Source of the DNA: CAVVFX01 sp963747535
Lineage (GTDB): Bacteria > Acidobacteriota > Terriglobia > Bryobacterales > Bryobacteraceae
Direction of reading: 5' to 3'
Assembly (NCBI GenBank): GCA_963747535.1
Contig: CAVVFX010000025.1
Coordinates: 394,312 to 458,311, forward strand
Length of the DNA stretch: 64,000 nucleotides
The translations under genes were made by a program, and so were the position numbers. Shown here piece after piece: positions 28,388 to 36,938 of the stretch. The notes beneath the pieces are model-generated. The model made no database searches. It was given only the letters and a program-made list of their open reading frames with translations, and was not told the origin of the DNA. Positions within the stretch are counted from its first letter, which is position 1. Each line of letters opens with the position of its first letter.

Positions 28388-29863
28388 CTAGTAAGCGCCT
28401 TTGGACAGTAGTACTGCGCGCACGGTACGGGCCAGGATATAGAAATCCAACCACAGAGACCAGTTGCGGATATAGAAAGTGTCGAGCGACTCCTGGACCC
28501 GCAAGTCTCCGTCGCTGCGGGCGGAGACTTGCCATAAGCCGGTCAACCCGGGCGTGACCTTAGCCCGGAATTCCCGGAACCGTTCGTCGAAGTGGTCGAG
28601 ATGGTAACGAGGAAAGGGACGCGGGCCAACCAGCGTCATCTCGCCTTTGATGATATTCAGAAGCTGCGGGAGTTCGTCCAGGCTGGTGCGCCGCAAGAGA
28701 GTCCCGACCCCCGGGAGAATGCGTGGATCGTGCCTCAATTTGAGGTGGGAATCCCACTCTTCGCGCGCCGCGGGATGCTCTTCCAGGTGCTTGCGAAGGA
28801 GTTCGTCGGCATTGGGATACATGGTCCGCAGTTTCCATACCAGTATTTTCTTGCGGCCTTCGCCTTCCCTAATCTGGCTGTAAAAGGGAGAAGCGCCGGA
28901 ACTTACCATCCGGATCCAGAGCGCGGCGATCGCCAGCACCGGTAGTGCGCCGATTCCCACCAGCAGCGTCATGGTCAGATCGATGCCTCGCTTGATCCAC
29001 CAGTTCGCGGGGACCAGCAGGTTCTGGTGAACCTCGAGCCCCAGCACACCGCCCAAGTCCCGGCCGGTAACCCAGAGCGAGGCCAGCCCGAACAGGTTGG
29101 GAATCAGAATCATGTGTCTGAAATGCTGGGACAGGTTTTCAGTCAATCCAACCAGCTGTTGGCGCTCCAATCCAGGCATCGCAACCAGAGCGTGGCGAAT
29201 TCGCGTCGAACGTGCGAGGTCGGAAGCCAAAGCCAGGGGACCGAGTACCGGCACACCGTGACAGTCTTCATGCACGGGTTGGTCGTCCGCCAGGCAGCCG
29301 ACTACCTTGAGTCCGATTTCCGGATGGGCGAGTAAATTGTCGACAATCGTCTGCGCGGTCTTGCCAGCACCCAGAACCAGGACCGGAACACCCCACCAGG
29401 AACATGCTGAGAACTGATCGCGAACCAGGGCGCGCGTCCAAGGTACCAGAACCGCCATCAGGATTGAGGAAATAATCAGGATTCCGCGTGAATAATCCTC
29501 TGCATCTTTAGAAAAGAAGCTGGCGGAAGCCAGCATCAGGCCCACAAATGCCGTGCTCTGAACCGCTCGCCGGAACTCTTTGACCGGGCCCAGACCCGCG
29601 GCCGAATATAGCCCCTGAATCGCGTACACGATGAGGTACAAGATCAGCGATGGCCAGAACTGAAACAGATTATCGGTTGAAACGCTAGGGTTGAAGCGGG
29701 CCCAGATCATGTATCCGCCCCAACGCGAGATCGCCAGTGTCAGGATATCGGTGGCCAGCAAACAACCGGAGGTCGCCAGCGGATGCGTCGCAACATCAAC
29801 TAACAGATGCTCCGAGACCGGTAACGCGACTCTTCCTAAGCGTTCTTCGACAGCGGTTCTCAT
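28388..29863 (-). CDS. Undecaprenyl-phosphate sugar phosphotransferase (WbaP type)
   Basis: Initiates exopolysaccharide or O-antigen synthesis by moving a sugar-1-phosphate to undecaprenyl phosphate. 491 aa: an N-terminal membrane domain with about four helices, a central CoA-binding-like domain (PVLVLGAGKTAQTIVDNLL), one further TM helix (residues about 290-310) and the catalytic C-terminus. Catalytic landmarks are VWKLRTMYPNAD, LRRTSLDELPQLLNIIKG and VGPRPFPRYHLD, with AKVTPGLTGLWQVSARSD. Full length matches WbaP. GGTGA lies just before the ATG. No other polysaccharide gene adjoins it, so it may act at a distance. Confidence 0.94.
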   Translation of the reverse strand: MRTAVEERLGRVALPVSEHLLVDVATHPLATSGCLLATDILTLAISRWGGYMIWARFNPSVSTDNLFQFWPSLILYLIVYAIQGLYSAAGLGPVKEFRRAVQSTAFVGLMLASASFFSKDAEDYSRGILIISSILMAVLVPWTRALVRDQFSACSWWGVPVLVLGAGKTAQTIVDNLLAHPEIGLKVVGCLADDQPVHEDCHGVPVLGPLALASDLARSTRIRHALVAMPGLERQQLVGLTENLSQHFRHMILIPNLFGLASLWVTGRDLGGVLGLEVHQNLLVPANWWIKRGIDLTMTLLVGIGALPVLAIAALWIRMVSSGASPFYSQIREGEGRKKILVWKLRTMYPNADELLRKHLEEHPAAREEWDSHLKLRHDPRILPGVGTLLRRTSLDELPQLLNIIKGEMTLVGPRPFPRYHLDHFDERFREFRAKVTPGLTGLWQVSARSDGDLRVQESLDTFYIRNWSLWLDFYILARTVRAVLLSKGAY

Positions 29864-30011
29864 TTTTCACCAATGGGACACACTTCTGGCGTTCGAGCCA
29901 GACCGGCGCGCGATACAACCTCAATTATTTAAGTGCATTAGGCAGTCGCTTTTTCTCAGTAAAAGCGGCTCCCGCTCAAGTTCGAATTGCCCGGAGTACC
30001 GGATACTACGG

Positions 30012-30033
30012 GTGTAGCCCGATCGGGCTATAC
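30012..30033. promoter_or_regulatory. 22-bp near-perfect palindrome upstream of the WbaP-type gene
   Basis: The core TAGCCCGATCGGGCTA is a perfect 16-bp palindrome with no loop, extended by GTG and TAC on either side. It lies 150 bases upstream of the ATG at 29863 and 18 bases after the stop at 30052. A loopless palindrome fits a dimeric protein-binding site better than a terminator. Confidence 0.45.
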
Positions 30034-30051
30034 CTTAGATAATTCCACGAA

Positions 30052-30684
30052 TTATTCCAGGCGTTCAAACTGCTCGGATAGCTTCCTCGAGTATTCCTCC
30101 GAGCCATAGAGCTCGAAGGGAAAGTTCTCGGAGCCAATCGCCGTGAACGGGCTGAGCCGCTGATAGCAGGCGTATAGATGGTCGGCGTACCGGTGGTAAT
30201 TCTTCAAAAAGAGCGGCGACAACAACTCGGCTGGAGGCAGTTCTTCAAAGGCGCTGCGCAGCCCGATCGCGCGGGAAAAAATAGTCCGCTGGTCGCTCAC
30301 GCCCCAACTGTTCAGCTTTTCTGTGACACTCTGGGGCGGCGCGTCCACCAGCACAGCCGCAAAACTTTGTATCCGAATACCGAGAGTCTTCAGGATCTCG
30401 ATCTTCTCGACGATTTCCTGGCATTGATCCATCCAGCGGAAAATATCCTTACCAAGGAAATAGAGCATCCGGACCTCGTTGTAGCGGCCCAAAAGAATGC
30501 GCCGGCTTAGCTCGTCCATGTCCATATCGGTTGGCATCAGTCCGTGGAGCATCAGGGCCGCGCGTGAACCTTCCAACAGTTTGTCCGGTCCTTCGCGGCC
30601 GGCAAACGGATGTAGAATCAACGGCGGCAGGTTCCACACGCCCGTGAGACTCGGTTTGAACAGCGAAGCTGGCATCGTCTGCAC
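30052..30684 (-). CDS. Conserved-looking protein of unknown function
   Basis: 210 aa, not recognised. It starts at a GTG behind AAAGG (an ATG lies three codons later). There is no signal peptide or TM helix; the protein is helix-rich with many Leu, Arg and aromatic residues (YFLGKDIFRWMDQCQEIVEK, RYADHLYACYQRLSPF). Coding character is supported by length, third-position GC and a plausible ribosome-binding site. It lies upstream of the WbaP-type gene on the same strand, separated by a palindrome. No function is proposed. Confidence 0.6.
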   Translation of the reverse strand: MQTMPASLFKPSLTGVWNLPPLILHPFAGREGPDKLLEGSRAALMLHGLMPTDMDMDELSRRILLGRYNEVRMLYFLGKDIFRWMDQCQEIVEKIEILKTLGIRIQSFAAVLVDAPPQSVTEKLNSWGVSDQRTIFSRAIGLRSAFEELPPAELLSPLFLKNYHRYADHLYACYQRLSPFTAIGSENFPFELYGSEEYSRKLSEQFERLE

Positions 30685-30777
30685 TTGCCTTTCTATCGGC
30701 GGCCTGGGGTCTAAGCTTTAGGCCGCGATCACAATTTTCCGCCACAGCCCCTATTTAGGATACAAGAGCGTCCGCTT

Positions 30778-30852
30778 AACCGTTATCCGTTGTCCGTCAG
30801 GCCGCCCGGCGGTTAATCCGTGAAAGCTGAAAACGGATAACGGACAACGGTT
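30778..30852. repeat. Inverted repeat of CCGTTRTCCGTT units, copy 1
   Basis: Left arm AACCGTTATCCGTTGTCCGT (30778-30797) and right arm ACGGATAACGGACAACGGTT (30833-30852) are complementary at 18 of 20 positions. A 35-base spacer holds a small GC palindrome (GCCGCCCGGCGG). The right arm touches the stop codon of the M28 peptidase gene. A second inverted repeat of the same units is at 44962-45070. Confidence 0.6.
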
Positions 30853-32787
30853 CTAGTTCCTCTTCCGGAGAGTGACTTCGGCTTCCACCGTCTGGCCGTT
30901 ACGGAGCACCTTCACCTTTACCTGATCGCCCGGCTTATGCGCTCGTAACGCGTAGGTGAAGTCATACAGATTCTGTATGGGCTTTCCGTCGAATTCGGTT
31001 AGAATATCGCCACCCTTGAAACCTGCCTGCGCGGCTGGCGATCCTTCCGTCACATCCGCGAATTTGACGCCTTTCTCCGATTCCCCAAAGTCCGGCACGC
31101 TCCCGAACCAGGGTCCATAGCCTCCGGAACCCGAACTGGACACCGGAGCCACTCCTCCGTGCGGATTATCCGGCTCCTTCACGCGGTGAAATTCGGGACG
31201 GACGGGATCGTCGACGATCTGTTGCGCCACGTCGGCAATGAGGTTTAACAGTTTCACGGCACTGGGGGCGTCGATCTTATCCACAGTGTCGCTGGGCTTG
31301 TGATAGTCGGCGTGCAGGCCCGAAAAAAAGAACAGCACCGGGACTTGCGCGGAAGTGAACGAGTAATGATCGCTGGACCCATAGCCGGTCTCCGAGTAGT
31401 CGGGCTTCAGCGACGGATAGTTGCTCGCTACTGACTCAAGGTCCTTGCGCAGGGTGCTCCCGGTCCCGGTTCCCCCGATGAAAACGCGGCCATCGCGAAT
31501 GCGCCCGATCATATCCATATTGATCATGGCGACCGCCTTGTCGAGCGGCAGTTCGGGATGGTGCACGTAATAAGCGGAACCGAGCAACCCCAACTCTTCG
31601 CCGGCGAAAGTAATAAAGACGACGCCGCGCTTCATTTTGGGACGTCCCGCGAAATAGCGAGCCAGCTCGATCACCCCCGACGTGCCGGACGCGTTGTCGT
31701 CCGCGCCAGGATGCACCGTGCCGGTGAGTTTGGGCGCGAGGGAGAACTGGCCGCCTAAACCGAGGTGGTCGTAATGCGCGCCGATGACAATGTATTCGTC
31801 GGTCTCACCGGGCAGGTAGCCCACCACGTTGTGCGCGGTCCTGGTCACCCGTTCGACATCGATCGATTCGCGCACCTCGATCCCGGCGGGAAAAGTGAAG
31901 GATTGCGGATGCAGATCCTTGTCGATTGCCGCTTCGATGTCCACCAGATTCTTCCCCGCCTCCTTGAACCACGTATCGGTATCGTGCTCTTTTATCTGCA
32001 CGAACGGGAGACCTGCGTCCGACGGGCCTTCGGTAGAGCCGAACGGCTCCAGGCTATCGTTTTCCCCTGGATGCGCCGCCATATCGTTGATCAGGATGAC
32101 GCCCAGTGCGCCATGCGCCTTGGCATTGCTGGCTTTGCTGTAAAACTGCGCGTGCTCGGTGTACACCTTGCCGGCGAACACGCTCTTGTCGTCGAACTCC
32201 TGCGGCTCGTGGCGTAGGACCAGGACGAATTTGCCCTTCGCGTCTAGACCGGCGTAATCGTCATAGTTGTACTCTGGAGCCGTGATGCCGTAGCCGGCAA
32301 ACACCACCGTCCCCTCCCACTTCCCCTTGGCAGAGAAGTTGAAGGGGACGAAATCCTCCTGGACTTTCAGCGTGACAGGCTTGCTTTCCGAGGTGAATGT
32401 GAAGCTGCTGCCTTTACCCAACCGCGCGCTGGTGGTGACGGGAAATGGCTGCAGATAGCTGTCGCCGTCGAGCGAACGCAGATGGTCTTCTTTGAACTGC
32501 CGTGCGATGTAGTGGGCAGCCTTTTCGATTTCCGGGCTGCCGGTGGCCCGGCCTTTGAGCTCTGGCGAAGCCAGGTAGCGGATATGGGCCACGTACCGGT
32601 CCGGATCGAGAGGTTCGGGTCCGGTCGTAGCCGCCGTCAGAAGCGCGGTTAGGGCAAGAGCCAGCAGCCCCGCGCCACGGAGCGCTCTTGCATGACAAAC
32701 TTTAGGCCGTCTTCCGTGGGGCAGACCATCGTTCTTCGTGGTCTGCCCGGCTGCGCAGCAGCCGTTTTGGGACACTCCCCGCCTCAT
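30853..32787 (-). CDS. Exported M28-family metallopeptidase with PA and PDZ domains
   Basis: Zinc aminopeptidase-like protein of about 644 aa. After a hydrophobic segment (LLALALTALLTAATT) come a PA insert domain, the M28 catalytic domain and a C-terminal PDZ domain (ADVTEGSPAAQAGFKGGDIL). The di-zinc ligands are visible: GAHYDHLG, GADDNASG, FAGEELGLLGS, INMDMIGR and SSDHYSF. The ATG at 32787 overlaps the TGA of the upstream DsbA-like gene (ATGA). That start makes the first 30 residues read through a dispersed repeat (32714-32768), an odd N-region for a signal peptide; no ATG, GTG or TTG occurs closer to the hydrophobic core. Confidence 0.88.
   Translation of the reverse strand: MRRGVSQNGCCAAGQTTKNDGLPHGRRPKVCHARALRGAGLLALALTALLTAATTGPEPLDPDRYVAHIRYLASPELKGRATGSPEIEKAAHYIARQFKEDHLRSLDGDSYLQPFPVTTSARLGKGSSFTFTSESKPVTLKVQEDFVPFNFSAKGKWEGTVVFAGYGITAPEYNYDDYAGLDAKGKFVLVLRHEPQEFDDKSVFAGKVYTEHAQFYSKASNAKAHGALGVILINDMAAHPGENDSLEPFGSTEGPSDAGLPFVQIKEHDTDTWFKEAGKNLVDIEAAIDKDLHPQSFTFPAGIEVRESIDVERVTRTAHNVVGYLPGETDEYIVIGAHYDHLGLGGQFSLAPKLTGTVHPGADDNASGTSGVIELARYFAGRPKMKRGVVFITFAGEELGLLGSAYYVHHPELPLDKAVAMINMDMIGRIRDGRVFIGGTGTGSTLRKDLESVASNYPSLKPDYSETGYGSSDHYSFTSAQVPVLFFFSGLHADYHKPSDTVDKIDAPSAVKLLNLIADVAQQIVDDPVRPEFHRVKEPDNPHGGVAPVSSSGSGGYGPWFGSVPDFGESEKGVKFADVTEGSPAAQAGFKGGDILTEFDGKPIQNLYDFTYALRAHKPGDQVKVKVLRNGQTVEAEVTLRKRN
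32714..32768. repeat. Two-hairpin dispersed repeat, copy A
   Basis: Hairpin 1 is GGGCAGACCA (32719-32728), 10-base loop, TGGTCTGCCC (32739-32748). Hairpin 2 is CGGCTGC, loop GCA, GCAGCCG (32748-32764), followed by TTTT. Copies B (47003-47058) and C (57373-57427) share the same order and spacing. This copy lies at the 5' end of the M28 peptidase gene. Confidence 0.85.
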
Positions 32788-33791
32788 TTGAGACCACCGA
32801 GGGGAGTCGTAGCGGCGGCTGGGGCTCCGACGGAGGGTAGGGTCACTGAACAGCCGCAATCTTCACCGGCATTCTTGGCAGTCTTCTGATACTCGATCTC
32901 GTCGTCAATCACGTGCTTCATGGTGGCCCAATCCACGGCGCCGGCCATACGTCGGCCGTTCACGAAGAACATCGGTGTCTGGTTGATCTGCAGATTCTTG
33001 GCCTGTTCGATCCCCATCGCGACCTCCGCCGCGGTTTCCTTGGTGTCCATGCACCGCGTCAACTGGAGAGAATCGATATTGTCCTTCCCTTTGGCCCAAG
33101 TGAGAACTTTGGACTTCAGAGTTTCCACGGTGATCTCCTCCTGATGGGCGTAGATCCAATCGTAATAATCCCAGAAAGCGCCGGCATTCTGTTTGAAAAT
33201 GCAGCGGCCCGTCTCCGCCGCGGCGCGCGCCCACGGATGCACAACCTCGAGCGGAAAATCGAGATGATAGAGCCGTATCTCTTTGGGGTACGTCGTGAGC
33301 AGATTCGACCGCAGGATCTTAGCTTCGTCCCGGCAATAGGGACACTCGAAGTCGCTGAACTCGACGATCACCACCGGCGCGCCCGGAGTCCCATAGTTAG
33401 GCGAAAGAGCGGTGATGCCCTTGAGCTTGTCGAGATCCGGCTTGAAGGGGTTCTCGGCGGTTTGATAAACCGTACCCTGCAGGATGATGCGCCCTTCCTT
33501 CGACACGTAGTAGAGCAGGTCCTGCGACGCTTTGTCTTTCGAGGCGTGGATATTGACTTCGTAGAAACCTTCCATCGGCGCGGGCTTCGGATCCCCGACT
33601 GCGACAGTGATCGAATGGTCCCATGCGTTGAGATGGCGCACGTAGTTTTCGAGCGTGGTCTTGTCCAGCGCCGAGACCTGCGCAACTGCCGGCGTGCCCT
33701 CCGCTTTGGAGTCTTTCTTTTTGGCCTTCGACTGGCCGGAGAGCCCGATTGCACAGACGGCCAACGGTATCAATATTAAAAGCTTTTTCAT
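32784..33791 (-). CDS. Exported DsbA-family thioredoxin-fold protein
   Basis: 335 aa with a signal peptide (MKKLLILIPLAVCAIGLSGQ). The N-terminal 130 residues have no clear family. The thioredoxin/DsbA fold spans about 135-310, with active site FSDFECPYCRDEAKIL (CPYC) and the cis-Pro loop QINQTPMFFVNGRRMAGA. Residues about 185-225 form the helical insert of DsbA proteins. It is probably a periplasmic disulfide oxidase or isomerase. The tail is Ala/Pro-rich with a CGC motif. The stop overlaps the likely start of the M28 peptidase, so the two may be co-translated. Confidence 0.9.
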   Translation of the reverse strand: MKKLLILIPLAVCAIGLSGQSKAKKKDSKAEGTPAVAQVSALDKTTLENYVRHLNAWDHSITVAVGDPKPAPMEGFYEVNIHASKDKASQDLLYYVSKEGRIILQGTVYQTAENPFKPDLDKLKGITALSPNYGTPGAPVVIVEFSDFECPYCRDEAKILRSNLLTTYPKEIRLYHLDFPLEVVHPWARAAAETGRCIFKQNAGAFWDYYDWIYAHQEEITVETLKSKVLTWAKGKDNIDSLQLTRCMDTKETAAEVAMGIEQAKNLQINQTPMFFVNGRRMAGAVDWATMKHVIDDEIEYQKTAKNAGEDCGCSVTLPSVGAPAAATTPLGGLK

Positions 33792-33803
33792 AAATCCCCC
33801 GAC

Positions 33804-35354
33804 TTACATCACCGGTCCAATGCGCCACGGCACGAATTCCTTGTGCCCCATCAACTCCGCGCAGGTCTGCTGGCCGGAAGCCACCCGCAATACCCAATCG
33901 AAAATCTCCTGGCCCAGTTGTTCGACGCTCTCATTGCCGTCGGCGATTACACCCGCGTTGATGTCCATGTTGTCGCGCATCCGGTTGTAGGTGTTGCTGT
34001 TGCTGGAGATCTTAATAACCGGCACGGACGGGAACCCGATCGCGCTCCCGCGTCCCGTAGTAAATACGATCAGGTTGCAACCGCCCGACGCCAGTCCGGT
34101 GAGGGAAGGCGGATCGTAGCCCGGCGTATTCATGAAGACGAACCCCGGCGATTTTATCCGTTCGGCAAAATCGACCGCATCCATTAGCGGAGACGTTCCC
34201 GCCTTGGCGACCGCGCCCAGCGATTTTTCGATGATGTTGGTCAAGCCGCCTTCTTTATTCCCGGGCGAAGGATTGTCGTCGAAGCTGCCACCGAACTGGC
34301 GCAGATATTTCTTGTAGCTCTCGACGAAGCCCAGCAGGCGTAGCGCCACCTCTTTGTTGCGGGCACGACGCACCAGCAAGTGCTCCGCTCCGAAAATCTC
34401 GGTGGTCTCCGCGAGTACGGACGTTGCCCCAATCGCCGCCAGCATGTCGGAACAGACGCCCAGCGCGGGGTTGGCCGTAAAGCCGGAAAATGAGTCCGAG
34501 CCTCCGCAGTTTAATCCCAAAGTAATTTTGGACGCTGGGATGGTGACGCGCGTTTCGGACGCGGCCTGATCGAGCAGCTTGCGAATTTCCCGGCGCGCGG
34601 CCTCTACCGTAGCGCGCGTTCCGCCGCTCCCCTGGACCGTGAGCCCCACTAATCGATCCGAGCGCGGAGGAGAACCGTCAGCGCGCGGTCCCAGGTAGTG
34701 GTCGATCTGGTTCACCTCGCAGCCTAGCCCGATAATCAGGGCCGACGAGACGTTGGGATGATCGAGAACGCCTGCCAGCGTGCGCTGCAGTTGAATTTTG
34801 TCCGGACCCTGCGTCATGCCGCAGCCTTCGCCGTGCGGAAAGGCAACTACTCCGTCGACGTTCGGAGGCAGCGTTTCGTTCTCGAAGCTTCTGGCGATTT
34901 GCTCCGTCGTGTGGGCTGCGCAGTTGCTCGCCGCTACCACTGCGATGTAATTGCGCGTACCGGCACGTCCATCTGCTCGCTCGAAACCCTGGAACGTGGG
35001 GATGTCTTTTAGCGGGGCGGGTATCTCGACCTCATGCTCGGGGAACTCGTAGTTGGTCTCGAGTTCCTGGTACGAGAGATTGTGAACGTGCACGTGTTGT
35101 CCCGGGTGAATCTCGCGCAGGGCCCGGCCGATGCGCTGACCGTAGCGATGCAGCATCTCGCCGGCCGCTTTGTGAGTCACGGCTATCTTGTGGCCGGGAA
35201 GGATCGGGTCGGCCACGCGAATACTTCGGCCGCCGATGGACAATTCGGTTCCCGGCGACAGCGGCACGCGTGCAATGGCCACGTCATCGGCGGGATGCAG
35301 TTGAATTGCCGAGTTTTGCGCCGTAGGCAATTTGGCGATTTCGAGAAGTTGCAT
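33804..35354 (-). CDS. uxaA: Altronate dehydratase-like protein (UxaA family)
   Basis: Dehydrates an aldonate such as D-altronate to a 2-keto-3-deoxy acid in hexuronate breakdown. 516 aa, close to full-length UxaA. An N-terminal SAF domain (residues about 15-90; DDVAIARVPLSPGTELSIGG) precedes the catalytic part. Characteristic stretches are RADGRAGTRNYIAVVAASNC, VVAFPHGEGCGM, GLGCEVNQIDHYL, TLGLNCGGSDSFSGFTANPA and FMNTPGYDPPSLTGL. Galactarate dehydratase is a close relative, so the exact substrate is uncertain. It ends 12 bases before the DsbA-like gene. No other hexuronate gene is present in the window. Confidence 0.88.
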   Translation of the reverse strand: MQLLEIAKLPTAQNSAIQLHPADDVAIARVPLSPGTELSIGGRSIRVADPILPGHKIAVTHKAAGEMLHRYGQRIGRALREIHPGQHVHVHNLSYQELETNYEFPEHEVEIPAPLKDIPTFQGFERADGRAGTRNYIAVVAASNCAAHTTEQIARSFENETLPPNVDGVVAFPHGEGCGMTQGPDKIQLQRTLAGVLDHPNVSSALIIGLGCEVNQIDHYLGPRADGSPPRSDRLVGLTVQGSGGTRATVEAARREIRKLLDQAASETRVTIPASKITLGLNCGGSDSFSGFTANPALGVCSDMLAAIGATSVLAETTEIFGAEHLLVRRARNKEVALRLLGFVESYKKYLRQFGGSFDDNPSPGNKEGGLTNIIEKSLGAVAKAGTSPLMDAVDFAERIKSPGFVFMNTPGYDPPSLTGLASGGCNLIVFTTGRGSAIGFPSVPVIKISSNSNTYNRMRDNMDINAGVIADGNESVEQLGQEIFDWVLRVASGQQTCAELMGHKEFVPWRIGPVM

Positions 35355-35386
35355 GGGCTCTTTCGTTGAGGTTAACGCATCCGACG

Positions 35387-35944
35387 CTAACGCATGAGAA
35401 CAGGTTCGGCAATGTTGGCGAAATGCACGTGTAGCTTACCGTTTACGGGATGCAGCCACAGGCCGCCGCCGTCGGGAGGCACCGGAATGGACGGCGGCCC
35501 GTCGACCACGATGAAGGCATCGTTTTCGACGTCCGGCAGCAGTTTGCCGATATGCATGTGGGTGTGGCATTGGGTGCGGCTGGCGTCCGCATTTAACGCG
35601 ATACCCCAGTCGTCGCCCCACAGTTCGTGGGCCTTGGCGATGGCTGCGGTCCAGAAAGCGATACGATCCTCGGGCGGCATCTCGGAAAGAGAGTGCGGTC
35701 CCGGATAATGTTTGCGCGGCAGAATCAGCAGGCGATTCGGTTTGGTCGGATTGGTGTCCTTGACGAAGAAGAAGGGCGCATCACCCGTTTGCTGTTCGGC
35801 AACGCGGCAAAGACCGCATTGGCGCGACTGCATCGATTCGGCATTGGTCAACTCGCAGACGCACCCGCGCACGTCGGCGAGGCCCACGGCTGTGCACAGG
35901 CCCAGCAAAGTGCCTAAAAGGATGGGGAAACGCACAACATCCAT
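35387..35944 (-). CDS. Exported HIT-superfamily protein
   Basis: 185 aa with an N-terminal signal peptide (FPILLGTLLGLCTAVGLADV), unusual for the normally cytosolic HIT hydrolases. The histidine triad is QCHTHMHIGKLLPDV. The QxHxHxH form and following PDV recall CDP-diacylglycerol pyrophosphatase, a membrane-linked HIT enzyme, but the match is short. Two CxxC-like pairs precede the fold (CVCEL, CGLC), which fits an exported, disulfide- or metal-bearing protein. The reaction is therefore unassigned beyond nucleotide or dinucleotide hydrolysis. Confidence 0.8.
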   Translation of the reverse strand: MDVVRFPILLGTLLGLCTAVGLADVRGCVCELTNAESMQSRQCGLCRVAEQQTGDAPFFFVKDTNPTKPNRLLILPRKHYPGPHSLSEMPPEDRIAFWTAAIAKAHELWGDDWGIALNADASRTQCHTHMHIGKLLPDVENDAFIVVDGPPSIPVPPDGGGLWLHPVNGKLHVHFANIAEPVLMR

Positions 35945-35989
35945 TATAGAGTCCGCGGAAAGATTTCGTTTCTGGAGGGTCGTGGAGGG

Positions 35990-36190
35990 CTAGCTGACTA
36001 CCGGCTGTTCCAGTTCTCTGCTCAAATATTCGAGGATCTCCTGCTCGCGTTGCTGGATTTCGAGCAGGATCGGCTCCGCCATTCGTGCATAGTCCTCCCG
36101 CGAGTGGACCTTGCGCGCCTGCAGCAGGATTGTCCGCAGATTGGTGATACATTTTTGCGCGAGCAGCATTTGGTCGTCGGTTTGGATCAC
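35990..36190 (-). CDS. Small helical protein of unknown function
   Basis: 66 aa from a GTG start behind GGAG at 6 bases. The sequence is strongly helical and charged (EDYARMAEPILLEIQQREQE), with no membrane segment. It lies 45 bases upstream of the HIT gene on the same strand. It is not recognised; coding status rests on the ribosome-binding site and residue pattern. Confidence 0.5.
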   Translation of the reverse strand: MIQTDDQMLLAQKCITNLRTILLQARKVHSREDYARMAEPILLEIQQREQEILEYLSRELEQPVVS

Positions 36191-36313
36191 GGCAGCTCCG
36201 GTCCCACAATATCGCGTTTCCGGAAGCTTCTGGAGACAGACGGGTGCGGCGCGCAGTCTTCGGGCTCGGCCACCCGGCTGGTGTTTTCCTTGATAGAGTA
36301 GTGGCAGGTTGTC

Positions 36314-36436
36314 ATGAACCTGTTTGGCCTGGTCGTGCTCTACATTTTGGCGGGACTTGCTAAGGCTGCTAATCGCTTCGACTGTGGCCCCCTGTGGCTG
36401 CGGGAGTTCAAAATCGGCAAGTCCACGTTGTACTAG
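36314..36436 (+). CDS. Possible 40-aa hydrophobic peptide
   Basis: ATG at 36314 to TAG at 36434-36436. One possible TM helix is formed by LFGLVVLYILAGLAKAANRF, followed by a polar tail. It sits in an otherwise empty 295-base gap. There is no clear ribosome-binding site, so this is tentative. Confidence 0.25.
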   Translation: MNLFGLVVLYILAGLAKAANRFDCGPLWLREFKIGKSTLY

Positions 36437-36485
36437 AACCTTGATCTGAAGAGAAGGGCAGGCGTTGAGAGCCTGCCCGGATGGT

Positions 36486-36743
36486 TTACTTGCCGGCTTG
36501 GATGCCTTGTTGGACCTGGTTGATGGCCTGGCTCACCAACTGGATGGCCTTCGCCCGGTGGCCCGCTTTGTCGTCTGCGGCCGCCTCCAGTTGGGTAGCG
36601 GCGTTCTGCAGGGCTCTCAGTGCATTTTGCATATGTGGTTGGGCGCCTTCCGCCAGCGACGCCCCTACCAGGCCTGCCGCTCCCGCCGATAGCATGCTCC
36701 TGGCGGCGCTGCGTCGTGAAAACGTTCGATTCAATAGTTCCAT
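36486..36743 (-). CDS. Small exported protein with Tat-like signal
   Basis: 85 aa. The N-terminus has a twin-arginine stretch (FSRRSAARSMLSAGAAGLVG) with signal-peptide character, followed by a Gln/Ala-rich helical mature part (MQNALRALQNAATQLEAAAD and KAIQLVSQAINQVQQGI). Mature length is about 50 residues. No family is recognised. It is preceded by the empty 195-base stretch before the ankyrin gene and appears monocistronic. Confidence 0.55.
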   Translation of the reverse strand: MELLNRTFSRRSAARSMLSAGAAGLVGASLAEGAQPHMQNALRALQNAATQLEAAADDKAGHRAKAIQLVSQAINQVQQGIQAGK

Positions 36744-36938
36744 ATCGTTCGGTCCTTTTCTAGCGCCAGTCGAGCGCGCTCCACTTTCGTCTTACAGCAA
36801 ATACCGAGAATTGTACCCGCCATCGCAACCGGAATCAAGCACAATTTTGTTTTCCTCCCGAGGTGCAGGCTGCGCGAGGCACGGCCCGTGTAGCAGCACT
36901 ATGACGCTCGATCCCGCAGAGCACTATGATAAAGAAGG

